DNA from: Stromatinia cepivora
Taxonomy: Eukaryota; Ascomycota; Leotiomycetes; Helotiales; Sclerotiniaceae
NCBI GenBank assembly: GCA_014898415.1
Contig: RCTD01000010.1
Location: 1,178,001-1,242,000 of the forward strand
DNA: 64,000 nucleotides
Direction: 5' to 3'
The translations under genes and the position numbers were made by a program. This document shows, piece after piece, positions 1 through 11,510 of this stretch. Under the pieces are notes generated by a model, which had not been told where the DNA came from, did no database searches, and saw only the letters and a list, made by a program, of their open reading frames with translations. The first letter of the stretch is position 1. Each line of letters starts with the position of its first letter.

Positions 1-3000
1 TATATTCCGGAAAAGGGAAGGGTATAAGAAAATTGGGATATCAAAATCTAATATGTAATTAATTCGTAATTATATGATTATATGATTCTTTGTAGTTAAA
101 TATAAGAGAAAACTTTATTCCTTTCTCCTTAAAGAAAATCAATCGTTTTTCTATTAATCTTTTTGTACTCTATTTATGTACAATCTAAATCATTATCTAA
201 ACCTATTAGTTTTATTATTTGAAACCTTTATAATATAATCTGATCAATTCTAATTCCCATTTCCCCTTACAGTGTGCTATCGGGACGCACGTATCTCGAC
301 CTATCTCTTTCACAATACAAAACTATCTGTATTTAGTATGAATCAATAAACTCCTTTGTAATTATCTTTATCATCAAAAGAGAAAAGGATCATTGAATCC
401 GAAAAAGATCTATTTCAATAAAAAAGATCAAATATACTTTGCTAATAATATCTCTGAATCAGATTCCAATATTAAGGATATAATAAAAGAAGATTACAAT
501 TTGATAAAGGAAATTATTAATAAAACTTCCCCTAACAAATAATATACCAATACAGACATTTCTTTATATATATCTAATCAACCTTTATTATTCAAATCAA
601 TAAAATTTATTATTAAATAAAGAATAAAGATTGATAGAGGAATAATATATTATCGTTATTAAAGTTTAATAAATATAATATACAAAGATAATTCTAAAAT
701 GCTATTTTCAAATATATTATATATACCAAAACTAAAAGTAAACTTATTGTTAGGAAAAAGAATCTATGAAACAAAATTGTAAAAGGAATTCAATTTTCAT
801 CATATATATTTCAAGAAAAACAATAAGAAAATCATCCATACTAAAATATAAGATAGAATATATATGGTTTCATATATAATCAAAGGATACAAGGATACAA
901 TTCTCTGTTCGAATATATATTAAAATAATCAGGAAAAAGGTTTTTCTTCAAAGATAATCAATAGTACCAAAAATATTGATAATGAATTAATATTCAAAAA
1001 GAAAGAAAGGTATTTATTATAGCATTGAAGATTCAATCATCTAGGTCCAGATAAGATCAAAAATCTATATAAGGTATTCAATATAATCAAACCAATAAAG
1101 ATCCCAATTGAATTAGATATCTACGAAATATATATACTCATCAAAATGATCAATCGTATTCTAAAGCAATTGAATCTGTACAAATCAAAGAGACTCGAAT
1201 TTATACATTTCGATATTACAGGATCATTCCCAAAATCGATTCGCAGGAATTATTATTTCATATTGATCATTGACAATTGTACAAAAGTAAATTGGATCAT
1301 ATTATTTAAACAAAAAAACAATACAATTCAAATATTGAAAACTTAGAAAAAGGAAATGGAATTAACTATTGAAGAAAAGATCATTGTAATCAGAATTGAT
1401 AATACATTGGAACTCCTACAAGTTATTTGTAAATGATTATCAGATATACAATCCGAAATTACAATAATTGCTTTTTTACATCAAAACAGATCTGTAGAAT
1501 AGAATATAAAGATTGTAGAAATAGATATAAAAATAATACTAAAAGAAACTAGATTATTATTAGAATTTTGGAATGAAATTATAAAGTATAATATTTATAT
1601 CAGAAATTGTATTAATATTAATCCTGATATAAATAGAATAAATCGATTCTCTATAGAAACTTTTATAAGTATAATACCAAATATAGAAATATACAAAATC
1701 TGGGGAAGCAAATGTTATATTTATATCAATCCCAAAATTATTCCGAAAGAGCAAAGATATAATAAATTGCAGAACATTTCGAGAATCGGTATATTTTTAG
1801 GATATTCAAAAGTTATAAACAAATATATCAAAGTATATTCTTTAAAGTTAAATTATACATTTCGATCAAATAGAGTAATTATAAATGAATTTTATCGAAA
1901 AGGAGATTTGGATCTTAAATTAAGAAATTATAAATCAGATTTACAAAAAACAAAGAATATAAAGTCAGATCGAAGATCTTATAATAGACCAACAACAAAC
2001 AAAGTACTTTTTCTATCCTCAATATCAAATGCAATATCTATATTATCTTCATTTCAAATATTCTCTCTAATAGATATTATATTGAATTCAATAATTGTAT
2101 TAAGCACCCCAATTATCAAATTGAAATCAAATAAATTAAATATATCAATATTAATATTAATATATAATAAAAATGAAAATAACAATATCCAGAAAACAAA
2201 TCAAGAATCTTCTTCCAAGGATATTTCAGATATCGAATTTATCATTCTAAAAGTTCCAACCCAAAAATCAACTTTTATAGACTCTGAATCTATATCAAAA
2301 ACAAAATTTAAGATTGTCTTAAATTTTGTTGATAAATCCATTTTAATAGGATCAGAAAGCGAAATAAATCTATAATCATTTGAAATCGAATAAAAGGATA
2401 TAATGGATCTTAAAAACAAATCCCTAAGATATTTAATACGAAAACAGAAAAAAGATATAGAATAAGATTTTAAAGAAGAATGGGAAAGCAAGATTATAAG
2501 GGTATTAATTGCAATATTTATATAAATCAAAACTTAAAAAAGTGTAAAACACATTATAATTATAATCCCAATTACTTATAAAATGGATCCTTATATCAAA
2601 GACAAGATCATTTCAGATTTTATAATTTCGTTGATAAATATAGACAATATAGAAAATATAATATATCCAGTTGAAGAAATTCTAGAAATCAAAATACCAA
2701 GAACTTATAAGGAAGCAATATCAGATCGAAAACATTCTGAAAAATGAAAGGAAGTTATTCAAAAGGAAATTATATCTTTGATTCAAAATGATACTTGGGA
2801 AGAATATATATTCTTTAAAGGAAATAATCTGATTTCGATAAAATAGATATTTATAATTAAAACCAAGGATAATAAAGTAAAATGATTTAAGACAAGATTA
2901 ATAATTCGAGGATTCAATTAGATATTAGGAAAAGATTATAACGAAATATTTATATCAATAATGAGATTAAATATATTCAAATTATTCCTAATTATTATCG

Positions 3001-4290
3001 CAAAGGAAAATTTGGAATACTCATATTTCGATATCAAAAACACCTTTACTGAATCATACTTGAAGAAAGAGATCTACTTCGAACTACCCCAAAATATTAA
3101 AATCGAAAAAGGATATATACTATAAGCCCTATAAAGCTTATATAATTTGAAGCAAACTAAAAAGGACTGAAATTTATTATTGAAGAAAAAGCTTTTAGAT
3201 ATAAACTTTGTACAAAGTTTGACAGATTTATATCTATATACATCCAAAGACCATAATATAATATTATTGATATATATCGACGATATCGTTATTGTATCGC
3301 ATATATCATTATAAATCATTTGGTTCGATGAAAAGCTATCAATCTGTTTTAACATCAAGAATCTAAGGGAGATTAATAAGATCCTAAATATTAGAATTAT
3401 TTGCAATAAAAAAGTATATATATTAATTATAAATCAAAAAGAATATCTCAATATTATACTAATCAAATATAGTATTATATATAAACAATACTAAGCCAAA
3501 AAACTGCTAATAATGAATTATACCTATCTCCGGTTAGTAATCGATGATGATGAACTAGTAAATATGAATGAATATCAATAACGAATAGGAAATGTGATTC
3601 ATTCAATAATATATATTTGATTAGATATAGTATTCTTAGTTAAAAAACTTTCACAATTTATGATAAAACCAGCAAAACATTATACTATAGTTTTGAAGAA
3701 TCTAATACGATATCTACAATCAACAATCAAACAGAAACTATAGTTCGGATTAAAGAAAGTACAATTTAATATCTATAAAGAATATAATATACTTAATAAT
3801 ACAATAAAGGTATATATAAATATAGATTAGATTAATAACAAATATAATCGGAAAAATATTTCAAGGGGAATTGTGATATTCTATGAAAATCTTATATCGT
3901 GGGTTAACAAGAAATAAATATCTATGGCTACCTTTAATACAGAATCAGAATATATTATAATAACAATATTCATCAAATAAGGGAAATGGATTGTATAAAT
4001 ACTCAAAGACTTATTCAGATCAAATTATATTAAAAAGAATAAAAATACAATTCAGATGCTTAATGATAATCAAGGCGTTTTAGTTTTAATTAAGAATCCA
4101 CATTTGTATGAACAATTCAAACATATAGATATCAGTTATCATTTTATCAAGGATTTGATAGAAAAGAAGAAAATCACTACTAATTATATTAATATATATG
4201 ATATAATTACCAATAGAATAATGAAGCCTTGTATAAAGATTGCTTTCGAAAGGTTCAAGAAAATATTAGGATTAATAATCTAGGAGGATC
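1..4290 (+). mobile_element. Degenerate Ty1/Copia LTR retrotransposon (internal region)
   Basis: Very AT-rich DNA in which conceptual translation, with many stops, gives the Copia pol domains in order on the + strand. A protease-end motif (LYIPKLKVNLLLGKR-like) lies near 715-765. A GAG-pre-integrase HLGPDKI motif lies near 1036. An integrase core follows at about 1146-1700 (FDITGSFP, then YYFILIIDNCTKVNW). The post-integrase GIFLGYS block is near 1790. Reverse transcriptase spans about 2790-3400, including the YIDDIVIV catalytic motif near 3270. The RNase H end and the HIDISYHFIKDLIEKKKI block span about 3900-4283. The order integrase before RT is diagnostic of Copia rather than Gypsy. There is no intact gag-pol, so it cannot move by itself. 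The AT bias and stop density fit RIP, but I did not compute an index. The 5' LTR is not visible and probably lies outside the window. Confidence 0.88.
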
Positions 4291-4750
4291 GAATAGGATA
4301 TCCTCAATAGGGGAATATTGGAAATGAAGCCATTATAGGATTAGAATTGAGGTCACGTGATTACAATGGTGCACAGACCATAATTGGGGATAACCTCAAA
4401 TCTACTCCTACTAGAATTATAGATCCTTAGTTCAACCTATATAATCAACAATACTACTACTTCCTGCACCAAAAAGTTAACATATATATATTTTTATATA
4501 AAGAAAAAACTAAAATCTTATTATCGACTTTATTTTCAATTTTATTATTATCATTTTCAACTTTATTATTATATTATATAGATTTTATAGACTTCAAATC
4601 TCTATATATTTTTTAAATTAATATAATAGAGTAATAAAAAACATTTCTGAATAAACTAGTTCATTTGTGAATAGTCTTATTATTGTTATAAAAGAGTATA
4701 TTATACAATCAACTAGTTCATTTAGAAATACACTACGTTGATTTCGGAAT
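4291..4750. other. Possible 3' LTR / degenerate flank of the Copia element
   Basis: The block follows the last RNase H codons. It opens with a purine-rich tract near 4283-4300 that could be the polypurine tract, and then becomes AT-rich with short internal repeats (ACTAGTTCATTT occurs twice, near 4657 and 4711). No matching 5' LTR is in view, so the LTR boundary cannot be confirmed. There is no coding content. Confidence 0.35.
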
Positions 4751-4971
4751 CCCGGATTTGCGCAATGGCCCGGAACAAATTTATTGTTCGAATATCATTT
4801 TGTTGTACTGGGCGGGATATTCTACTACCGTATAAACTCAACAAATAGAAAACAGACTTTTCCTATTACGGAATAAGGTTGTGTGTCTATGATCTGACAG
4901 CTTATCACGTGAATATCAGCAAGTCAACACTTTAACTCACATTTGATATTTATCTCATCATTACACTACGT

Positions 4972-6006
4972 ATGCCTCTTCCTCGGCTCATTCCATCAAA
5001 TTTCTTCATCCGAAACACCACCAAAGCGTTACAAAAATCCCTAAAAATGGACGCCCAACAAACCAAAATCCCTACCCGCATCATGATCATCTCAGACACG
5101 CACAGCTTCGAATTCAGCAATCCCGACATCCCTTTCTCACTCTCCAAAATCCCACCAGATATAGATATTCTCCTTCACTGCGGGGATCTCACCAGAGTAG
5201 GTGGTTTATCCGAGTACCGCGGCGCTCTACAAATGCTGAAACAAATCCCCGCGAAATTAAAACTCGTTATTGCGGGAAACCACGACTGCACTCTGGACAA
5301 GGCATGGGTTTTACGAAGTCTGGGCCCCGAATACACTGCCGAGGAAGAAGAAGAAGATTTAGGGGAATGCGCGGAGGGAAATGCTATTATGCGGGGGGAA
5401 TTGGCCAAGGAGGCCGGTGTTACTTATTTGGAGGAGGGGCTGCATGATTATGTTTTGGAGAATGGAGCCGCGTTGCGCGTTTATGCATCGCCGTATACGC
5501 CTGAGTTTTGTGGTTTTGGATGGGCGTATGAGAGGGATGAGGATCGTTTTAATGGTGCCCAGGAACGTGATGTGGGGATGAAAGGCGTGGATGGCGCGGT
5601 GCGGATCCCGAGTTTTGCGGAGGGTGAGGATGGGAGAAATATTGATGTTGTTATGACTCATGGGCCTCCAATGAATGTTTTGGATGAAGTTGCTGGATAT
5701 GCTGGACATGTTGGATGTCATATTTTGTTTAAGGCGCTGAGTAGGGCAAAACCAAGATTGTTTTGTTGCGGCCATATTCATGAGGGACATGGAGCGGAAG
5801 TTGTGAGTTGGGAAGAGCAAGGCATCTCGAAAAAAAGGGAGGTTCAATGTCGCTGGCCAGACTTGAATAATGAACCTGTCGAAGAAGGGAAAGAGACCTT
5901 GATGGTTAATGCAAGCATAATGAACGTGAGGTACCAACCAATAAACAAACCGTGGTATATTGAGCTCAATCTACCTAGAGCGACAACAGGGAAGTCTGAG
6001 CCGTAA
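4972..6006 (+). CDS. Calcineurin-like metallophosphoesterase domain protein
   Basis: A single exon of 344 codons. All the metal-binding blocks of the metallophosphoesterase fold are present in order: SDTHS (D-x-H) near residue 41, HCGDLTRVG near 68, AGNHDC near 102, MTHGPP near 228 and CGHIHEGHG near 261. The short cytosolic MPPED/YfcE-like fungal proteins have this layout, so a dimetal phosphohydrolase or phosphodiesterase is likely; the substrate is unknown. The start is ambiguous. ATG at 4972 adds a basic, hydroxylated 25-residue leader that could target mitochondria, whereas ATG at 5047 gives the compact domain. A Glu-rich insert (about residues 123-130) is unusual. The gene is convergent with the P450 to the right. 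Confidence 0.9.
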   Translation: MPLPRLIPSNFFIRNTTKALQKSLKMDAQQTKIPTRIMIISDTHSFEFSNPDIPFSLSKIPPDIDILLHCGDLTRVGGLSEYRGALQMLKQIPAKLKLVIAGNHDCTLDKAWVLRSLGPEYTAEEEEEDLGECAEGNAIMRGELAKEAGVTYLEEGLHDYVLENGAALRVYASPYTPEFCGFGWAYERDEDRFNGAQERDVGMKGVDGAVRIPSFAEGEDGRNIDVVMTHGPPMNVLDEVAGYAGHVGCHILFKALSRAKPRLFCCGHIHEGHGAEVVSWEEQGISKKREVQCRWPDLNNEPVEEGKETLMVNASIMNVRYQPINKPWYIELNLPRATTGKSEP

Positions 6007-6486
6007 GCCGTAAAGGCTTCAACGGGGGATTGGCGTTGGGGAATCACAATCTTTTCAATCAAAGTTGAACATTGAGGAAGGCTTACGGAAGTGGAGGAAT
6101 TAAATGCGAAAGCTTGAAGAGGATATCAATATGGAATATTAGCAACGCAAGAGTCTACATGGACATTATTTGAAGTTGAAATAGGGATCCTGAGCATGAA
6201 TACCACAAATACCATTTCTGCAATCATGAAAGTTTGCCTATATATTTAGTACAATTCACAAATACTCAAACAAAAAAGTGCAGTGCTCAAGCCTCAAGGG
6301 TAACTACGAACTACAAGCGAATTTCATTTAAGATTTGAGACCCTACTACGAATGGCAAATTACTACCAAGATGAGACGTGTAGACAAAGATGGTCGGTCC
6401 AGAAGACACCTAGTCTAACATCACTGTCGTCACAAAAGAAACACCAGAATACAGTATAATCACTCACTCGCCACCATTTCAAACTT
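6007..6486. other. Intergenic between convergent genes
   Basis: About 480 bp holding the 3' flanks of two convergent genes. I see no ORF, RNA gene or repeat worth naming. Confidence 0.6.
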
Positions 6487-8287
6487 CTATCTTTTGCGCA
6501 ATCTCGCCGGAAACTTACCCTTCGGCGGCAAAACCCCCAGAGAAAAATACCTAAAATCCGGCTCCGGATTTTGATTCCCAATCAACTCAACATCAAACCT
6601 CGACAAAAACATCGCCATACTTCCAATCGCTTCCTGCTTTGCATAAAAACGACCGGGACATATTTGCTGACCGCCACCATAGGGAATCCACGAACCATTA
6701 ACCGTATCCGTGATAAGTTTCGGTTTTGTAATTTTCTCCGAGGGATGTTTGCCTGAATCGGGTTTTCGGGGGCCGCTGTGTGCATTATTAGGATAGAGGA
6801 TGAAGCGTTCGGGCCAGAAATTTTCGACATCGTGTTCGTTGTTTGCACCTTCGTTCCAGACGTTTTTGTCGTGGCCGGCGAACCAGATGCTTGCTAGGAT
6901 CATGGCGTCTTGGGGGAATTTCCAGGGTCCTATTTTGAAGGTTGGGGTGAGGGTGCAGCGTTGGATTGCGGCGGCGTTTCGTAATCGGAGTTCTTCGCAG
7001 TAGATGGATTGGAGGAGGAGATTGGATAGGAGGTCTGGCATTTGTTGGTTAAAATTACCGTTTGGGTGGAGGGTTGCGATGGTGGAGAGTTCGGAATGCA
7101 CTTGCGAAAAGAGGTCTGGGCGACATAGAATATCTAGGATACACCAAGCGATTGCTGGGATACTATTCGAATTTGCCCTGCAAAACATGAGATTGGATTC
7201 AAAATACTATATCCCATAGTATAAATTAACTTACCCCCATATTAAACCCAAATCATTAGCCGCACGAGCTTGATCACCAAAACCATTAATCTTAGAAAGC
7301 AAACGAGCTCGGTCTCGGAAAAGTTTCGAGCCATAATATGGCTCCCAGGACTTCTTCTCAAGCTCCTCGTCATTGCGATCGATATGCGCCCCTGCAGATT
7401 TGTGCCATGCAAGAATACTCTTGACCATTTTATCTCTGATCTTATAGGCACCAGGAATGAAGAATCTCGGGATACCTTTAAGCGGACCTGCAACCTGAGA
7501 ATCAAAGTTCCAAAAGTCTTCGGTTAACGTGGGGATGACTTCGAATATGTGCGTTCCGCAAAGTGCACGAGTGTTGGCATTGAATACGGCGTTTTGTATG
7601 AAAGTGTATAGATCTGGTATTTCTAGCCATTCATCGGTCCCCATGTCTAGGTTATCTAGTTCTGTGTTAAGATTTGACAGGAATCGAGTTACGAGTTCTG
7701 CTAATCTGACACCGGTAAGATTATCGGAGAATCCTTGATGGGAGATATGGTGATAACGTTGGTCTGCGGGTAAAGGATTGGAACCTGGTAATGACTGTGT
7801 CGAAGTGCCGGTGTTGTCATTTAAGAGCACGGAACTGGCTTCAGGCGGGGAGCCAAAAATTCGTTCAACGATAGCCGCCATGGCGGGAACCGCGGTAAGT
7901 TCTCGGGAACCGCGGAATAACTTGAGAATATATTCTGGTCCGGAAACAAAGAAGAAACTATGGCTGCCGACTCGAATTCGAACAGGTACATGGGGACCGA
8001 AACGATTTCTGGACATCTATCAGCAAAGGGAATTAGAGATAGATGGCATCACCATGTACTCACATAAGATGTGCGAGATATCCGCGAGTGTCGAATGAAA
8101 AAGCAAGAAGGTTACCGAATATAAAATCCGGTGATGGGTCAATAGCAGGCAATTTATCACTTCCTTTACTCCGCACAGTAAGGGTAGATTTAACAGTAGT
8201 AAGAAGATAAGATATCAAGAAGGGAAAAAGACAAATACACAAGGCCGTAGCCCTCCAGCCCCAGAAAAAGAATATGTGATCCAGCAT
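6487..8287 (-). CDS. Cytochrome P450 monooxygenase (CYP7/CYP8-like architecture)
   Basis: Three exons join in phase: 8287-8064, 8008-7235 and 7177-6487, with introns of 55 and 57 bp, giving 562 residues. The N-terminus is a hydrophobic membrane anchor (residues 3-30). The I-helix reads WGANSNSIPAIAW across the second splice, which confirms the join. The K-helix E-x-x-R is EELR, a PERF-type motif (PERFIL) follows, and the heme loop is PYGGGQQICPGRF with the axial Cys. The residues of the heme loop and the Asn-rich I-helix resemble the CYP7/prostacyclin-synthase-like fungal clan rather than the second P450 of this window. It is probably an ER-bound, CPR-dependent oxygenase; the substrate is unknown. 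No biosynthetic core enzyme (PKS, NRPS or terpene cyclase) lies beside it. Confidence 0.92.
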
Positions 8288-9497
8288 TTTGATATGTGAG
8301 GGTCACATTGTTTATAGAAAAAAGCGTTTGATATAAAATAGATACTAGAGAATGGAAGACAATTTAACCTATTTCCAGGAGGAATTCAACGTATAATAGG
8401 GAAATAGAGGCAACAACCCTTTTTGTTTCTTTATTTCTTAACAATAAATCGAAGAATTTCTTTTCGTTTTCATAGCTCGTGGCACTTGCCTTCTATTGTT
8501 CCTTAACATTGTTCTCCGTACCAATCTCTTTTCGCAAAAATGTATAAAACATGCCTATACATTATTGTAGGGAGTTCTCTCATATCTGGTGGTAAGAATC
8601 TTACAATACAATAATTTCCATATAATCTCAGCCAGTTCAACCTTTGTTTTTTCCTAGCTTATTTGGCTCACTTTCCTACCAAGTTCACCATCGTGCCAAA
8701 TGGTAATAAATGTTGGTAGCATCAGAGATCCGAGAAACCAATATCCCTATCCGTATCTTTATCCATATGATGACGGATGTGATCTTACTTCCATTTCTTG
8801 ATATTGAGTAGATATTCGGTGATAGTTTTTTAATAGATGAATAAACCTAAGAAATCCAATAGAACTCTATTATTACATAATCCTTTCTGCCATCTCTCAC
8901 CGCTTACCTACTTTCCTTCCCAACCGAGCAGATCAAAGTCACAGAAAGCAGATTCTTTGATTGGAAAACAGTATTGCAAATATTTTCCAACCCATCCTTT
9001 GATCTGACCAAGTGTCATTTAAGTCATACCGACCAAAGTATCATGACTTCCATGTATCTGTTAGTTCAAATCTCCGTGGCCCAACAAAAGTTCGTTGGGT
9101 TTAAAGGACACATTTGGGATGTATGTTAATTATGTTAATAGTGGTGCCATGATTGTTTTTCGCAAAAATGTATGTGAAAATCTTGGAGCAGGATGCATAA
9201 ATATCAAACATTCCATTTGTCTCTTGAGACAAAATGAACAAAAGCATTGATTGTTAGCGAACCTGTTTGCAGCGTTCTAGATTATTATTGTGATAAAGAC
9301 GTTTCTAAAATTTTATTCTTTGTTTATCTGCTAGGCCATGTTCTTCGTTAGGAATTTTTTTATTCTACAGTCAATGTCTAAGGACCAAAAGAGCTGGTTG
9401 CTTTACCAAGATCTCCATCTTCTTGGATTGATTTGTACAAGAATCGTCAAACTTTTACCAGCAAAGCTTTTGCGTAAAGCTCTGCAAGGCCGGGAAT
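8288..9497. other. Divergent promoter region
   Basis: A 1.2-kb spacer between the divergent P450 and J-domain genes, AT-rich, with stops in all frames. It presumably holds both promoters; I can name no binding site with confidence. Confidence 0.5.
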
Positions 9498-11273
9498 ATG
9501 GCATGTGCCACTCCCAACTTCACCCCTCATTACTACAATCTTGATATTCCAATCAATGCAACTCAAAAACATGTCAAGCAGGCATATCGTCGCCTTGTCA
9601 AATTAATACATCCAGATAAATTTAAAGATCCAAATCAAAAAAAGGATGCCTTGGAAGCCATTCAGCTTGTCAACGAGGCTTATGAGGTGCTGACCGACAA
9701 TGAGAAACTTCTTGAGTATCGGTATCAATATGCCCCGCTTGGGTGGGATCATGCGAAACACAGCCTTCCTCTGATATGGGAACTTAATCACTGGAACGAA
9801 ATATGGGATAACAGATGTCAAAATGTGACAAGCACGGCACCCAAACCGTGGTTTTGGCACTATGACTCTGGCTCAACTGGATCAATGTGCGTTGCGTCGG
9901 ACGAACTTACCGGAGCCCTCGGGTTGGACTACCTTACAGGGCTGAATCAAAAATTTTGTACCGCAACCTGGGTAAATCTTGTCCATTTGTTTGTGGACAA
10001 TGGACTACCTAACTCTGTAAGCGACAATATATGGCGTCGGGTTGAGAGCTGGAGAGATGGAACACTCAATGGAACAAAATCTAAGCACGAGTATTTGCAC
10101 TTTCAACGTGGCTGTGATCATTATCAGGTTATGGTCTCAAGGAAGGAAGCCTATATTCCGTGGTCGCAAATTCCGGCCAACACCGATTGGCTAACTATAG
10201 GATATGGGTGTGAATTATTTTGCCCCGATATTTTGATTTTACCTTTCATCCTTTACATCATTGTGCTTTACCTCTGCCTATTAATTTGCTCAAGTATACT
10301 TAAGAAGCTCTTCACGCAGCTACCACCGGCATTTTGGCCCCCATCTGCAATCTCCAGCCCTACTTCGGCTGACTCGCTCGTAGATGATATCATGACAAGA
10401 TCACAAAGAGAGTCTCAGTCCAGTGCAGCGCGGCCACAAAGTTCTTCATACCTATCAGAACAGGATTACTATGCAGATGGAGAAGCTACATCAAGGTACT
10501 CTTCCGACAAGTTGTCACAAACGCAGTATTACAACGCTGTAGCATCAGCATCACAATGCCGATCTACAAATCCTCCGCATAGATCATTATCAACACAACA
10601 TTCCGGCATGAAAGAAACACAAAATCGATCTACAAATCCTTCGGATAAATCATTATCAACACAGTATTATACCGCAAAAGAATCCCAAACTCCATCTACA
10701 AATCCTTCGGATAAATCATTATCAACACAGTATTATACCGCAAAAGAATCCCAAACTCGATCAACAAATCCTACAGACAAATCCTCACCAACACGATTCT
10801 TTAGTGCAGAAGTACAACCACCAGGATCTCCTGTAAATCCATCACAATTGCTCTCATTAAAATCATCAGAAAGACATTGGTACTATTCCGACAAAGACGG
10901 CGCACACGATTTACCATTACGAGAACGAAGACAACCCACCGCCCCCTACGAACCCTTACGTCCCCGCTTCGTCCATTACGAAGACGAACAACACGCCGAC
11001 GATGAAAGAACCCCCAGACTCTGCATGGCGCTAACGGCAACGGGAAAGCCTTGTCAGAGAAGAGTATCAATGGTGACGCCGCTAACGGGCTCTACGGTCT
11101 CCGGACTCGTCTCCCCGCTTTGTTTTCAGCATAGACATATTAGGAAGTGGATCAGAAATGTTAGTGATCAGGATCTTCCTACACCTGGAAGATCTTCTTT
11201 TGTGGGGAAATTGCTAGAGTCGGATAGGAGGCGGTCGTTGGGTAGATTGCGTTTTGAGGATGAGGAGGTCTGA
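9498..11273 (+). CDS. J-domain (DnaJ) membrane protein with tandem repeats and C-terminal Cys motif
   Basis: A single exon of 591 codons. Residues 10-75 form a J-domain, with the invariant HPD in KLIHPDKF and a normal helix III (EAIQLVNEAYEVL), so it should stimulate an Hsp70 ATPase. A predicted transmembrane segment lies at about 246-272. The downstream part is Ser/Thr/Gln-rich and low-complexity, and contains a 22-residue repeat (see the separate entry). The C-terminus carries C-(x)9-C-(x)20-C-(x)2-H spacing around CMALTATGKPCQRR and LCFQH, which looks like a small zinc-binding knuckle found at the ends of some fungal proteins; this last point is inference. It is not a canonical Hlj1 or Sec63, because no further chaperone domain is visible. 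Confidence 0.85.
   Translation: MACATPNFTPHYYNLDIPINATQKHVKQAYRRLVKLIHPDKFKDPNQKKDALEAIQLVNEAYEVLTDNEKLLEYRYQYAPLGWDHAKHSLPLIWELNHWNEIWDNRCQNVTSTAPKPWFWHYDSGSTGSMCVASDELTGALGLDYLTGLNQKFCTATWVNLVHLFVDNGLPNSVSDNIWRRVESWRDGTLNGTKSKHEYLHFQRGCDHYQVMVSRKEAYIPWSQIPANTDWLTIGYGCELFCPDILILPFILYIIVLYLCLLICSSILKKLFTQLPPAFWPPSAISSPTSADSLVDDIMTRSQRESQSSAARPQSSSYLSEQDYYADGEATSRYSSDKLSQTQYYNAVASASQCRSTNPPHRSLSTQHSGMKETQNRSTNPSDKSLSTQYYTAKESQTPSTNPSDKSLSTQYYTAKESQTRSTNPTDKSSPTRFFSAEVQPPGSPVNPSQLLSLKSSERHWYYSDKDGAHDLPLRERRQPTAPYEPLRPRFVHYEDEQHADDERTPRLCMALTATGKPCQRRVSMVTPLTGSTVSGLVSPLCFQHRHIRKWIRNVSDQDLPTPGRSSFVGKLLESDRRRSLGRLRFEDEEV
10560..10823 (+). repeat. 66-bp in-frame tandem repeat (4 units) in the J-domain gene
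   Basis: Units begin at 10560, 10626, 10692 and 10758, so the period is exactly 66 bp (22 codons). Units 2 and 3 differ by about one base, while units 1 and 4 are diverged. The encoded unit is (R/P)STNPSDKSLSTQYYTAKESQT. The near identity of the middle pair suggests a recent slippage or unequal-exchange duplication. Confidence 0.93.
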
Positions 11274-11510
11274 TTTAATTATTCATTAATGATTATTAAC
11301 GTCTTTTTTCGATGAATGAAAGGTATTGTGAGATTGTAGGGAGAATACAATTCAGTAGACGAGGTTCCTGGAGAGCTCTCTTGTAATTTACTGAGATTGG
11401 AGGATATTGTGTACATTTAGGGCGGGTTAATAGAGATATCATAAATATGCAGAGGACTACTTCTGACTCGCAGCGCAGATTAGATATAAATTTCCTAATC
11501 CTGAGTTTGA
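11274..11510. other. Intergenic
   Basis: A short AT-rich spacer downstream of the J-domain gene and downstream of the truncated transporter. It contains stops where the missing transporter C-terminus should be. Confidence 0.5.

Noticed and set aside
5359..5937. 192-codon minus-strand ORF inside the metallophosphoesterase gene
   Set aside because: An antisense shadow; the sense frame contains all five metal-binding blocks.
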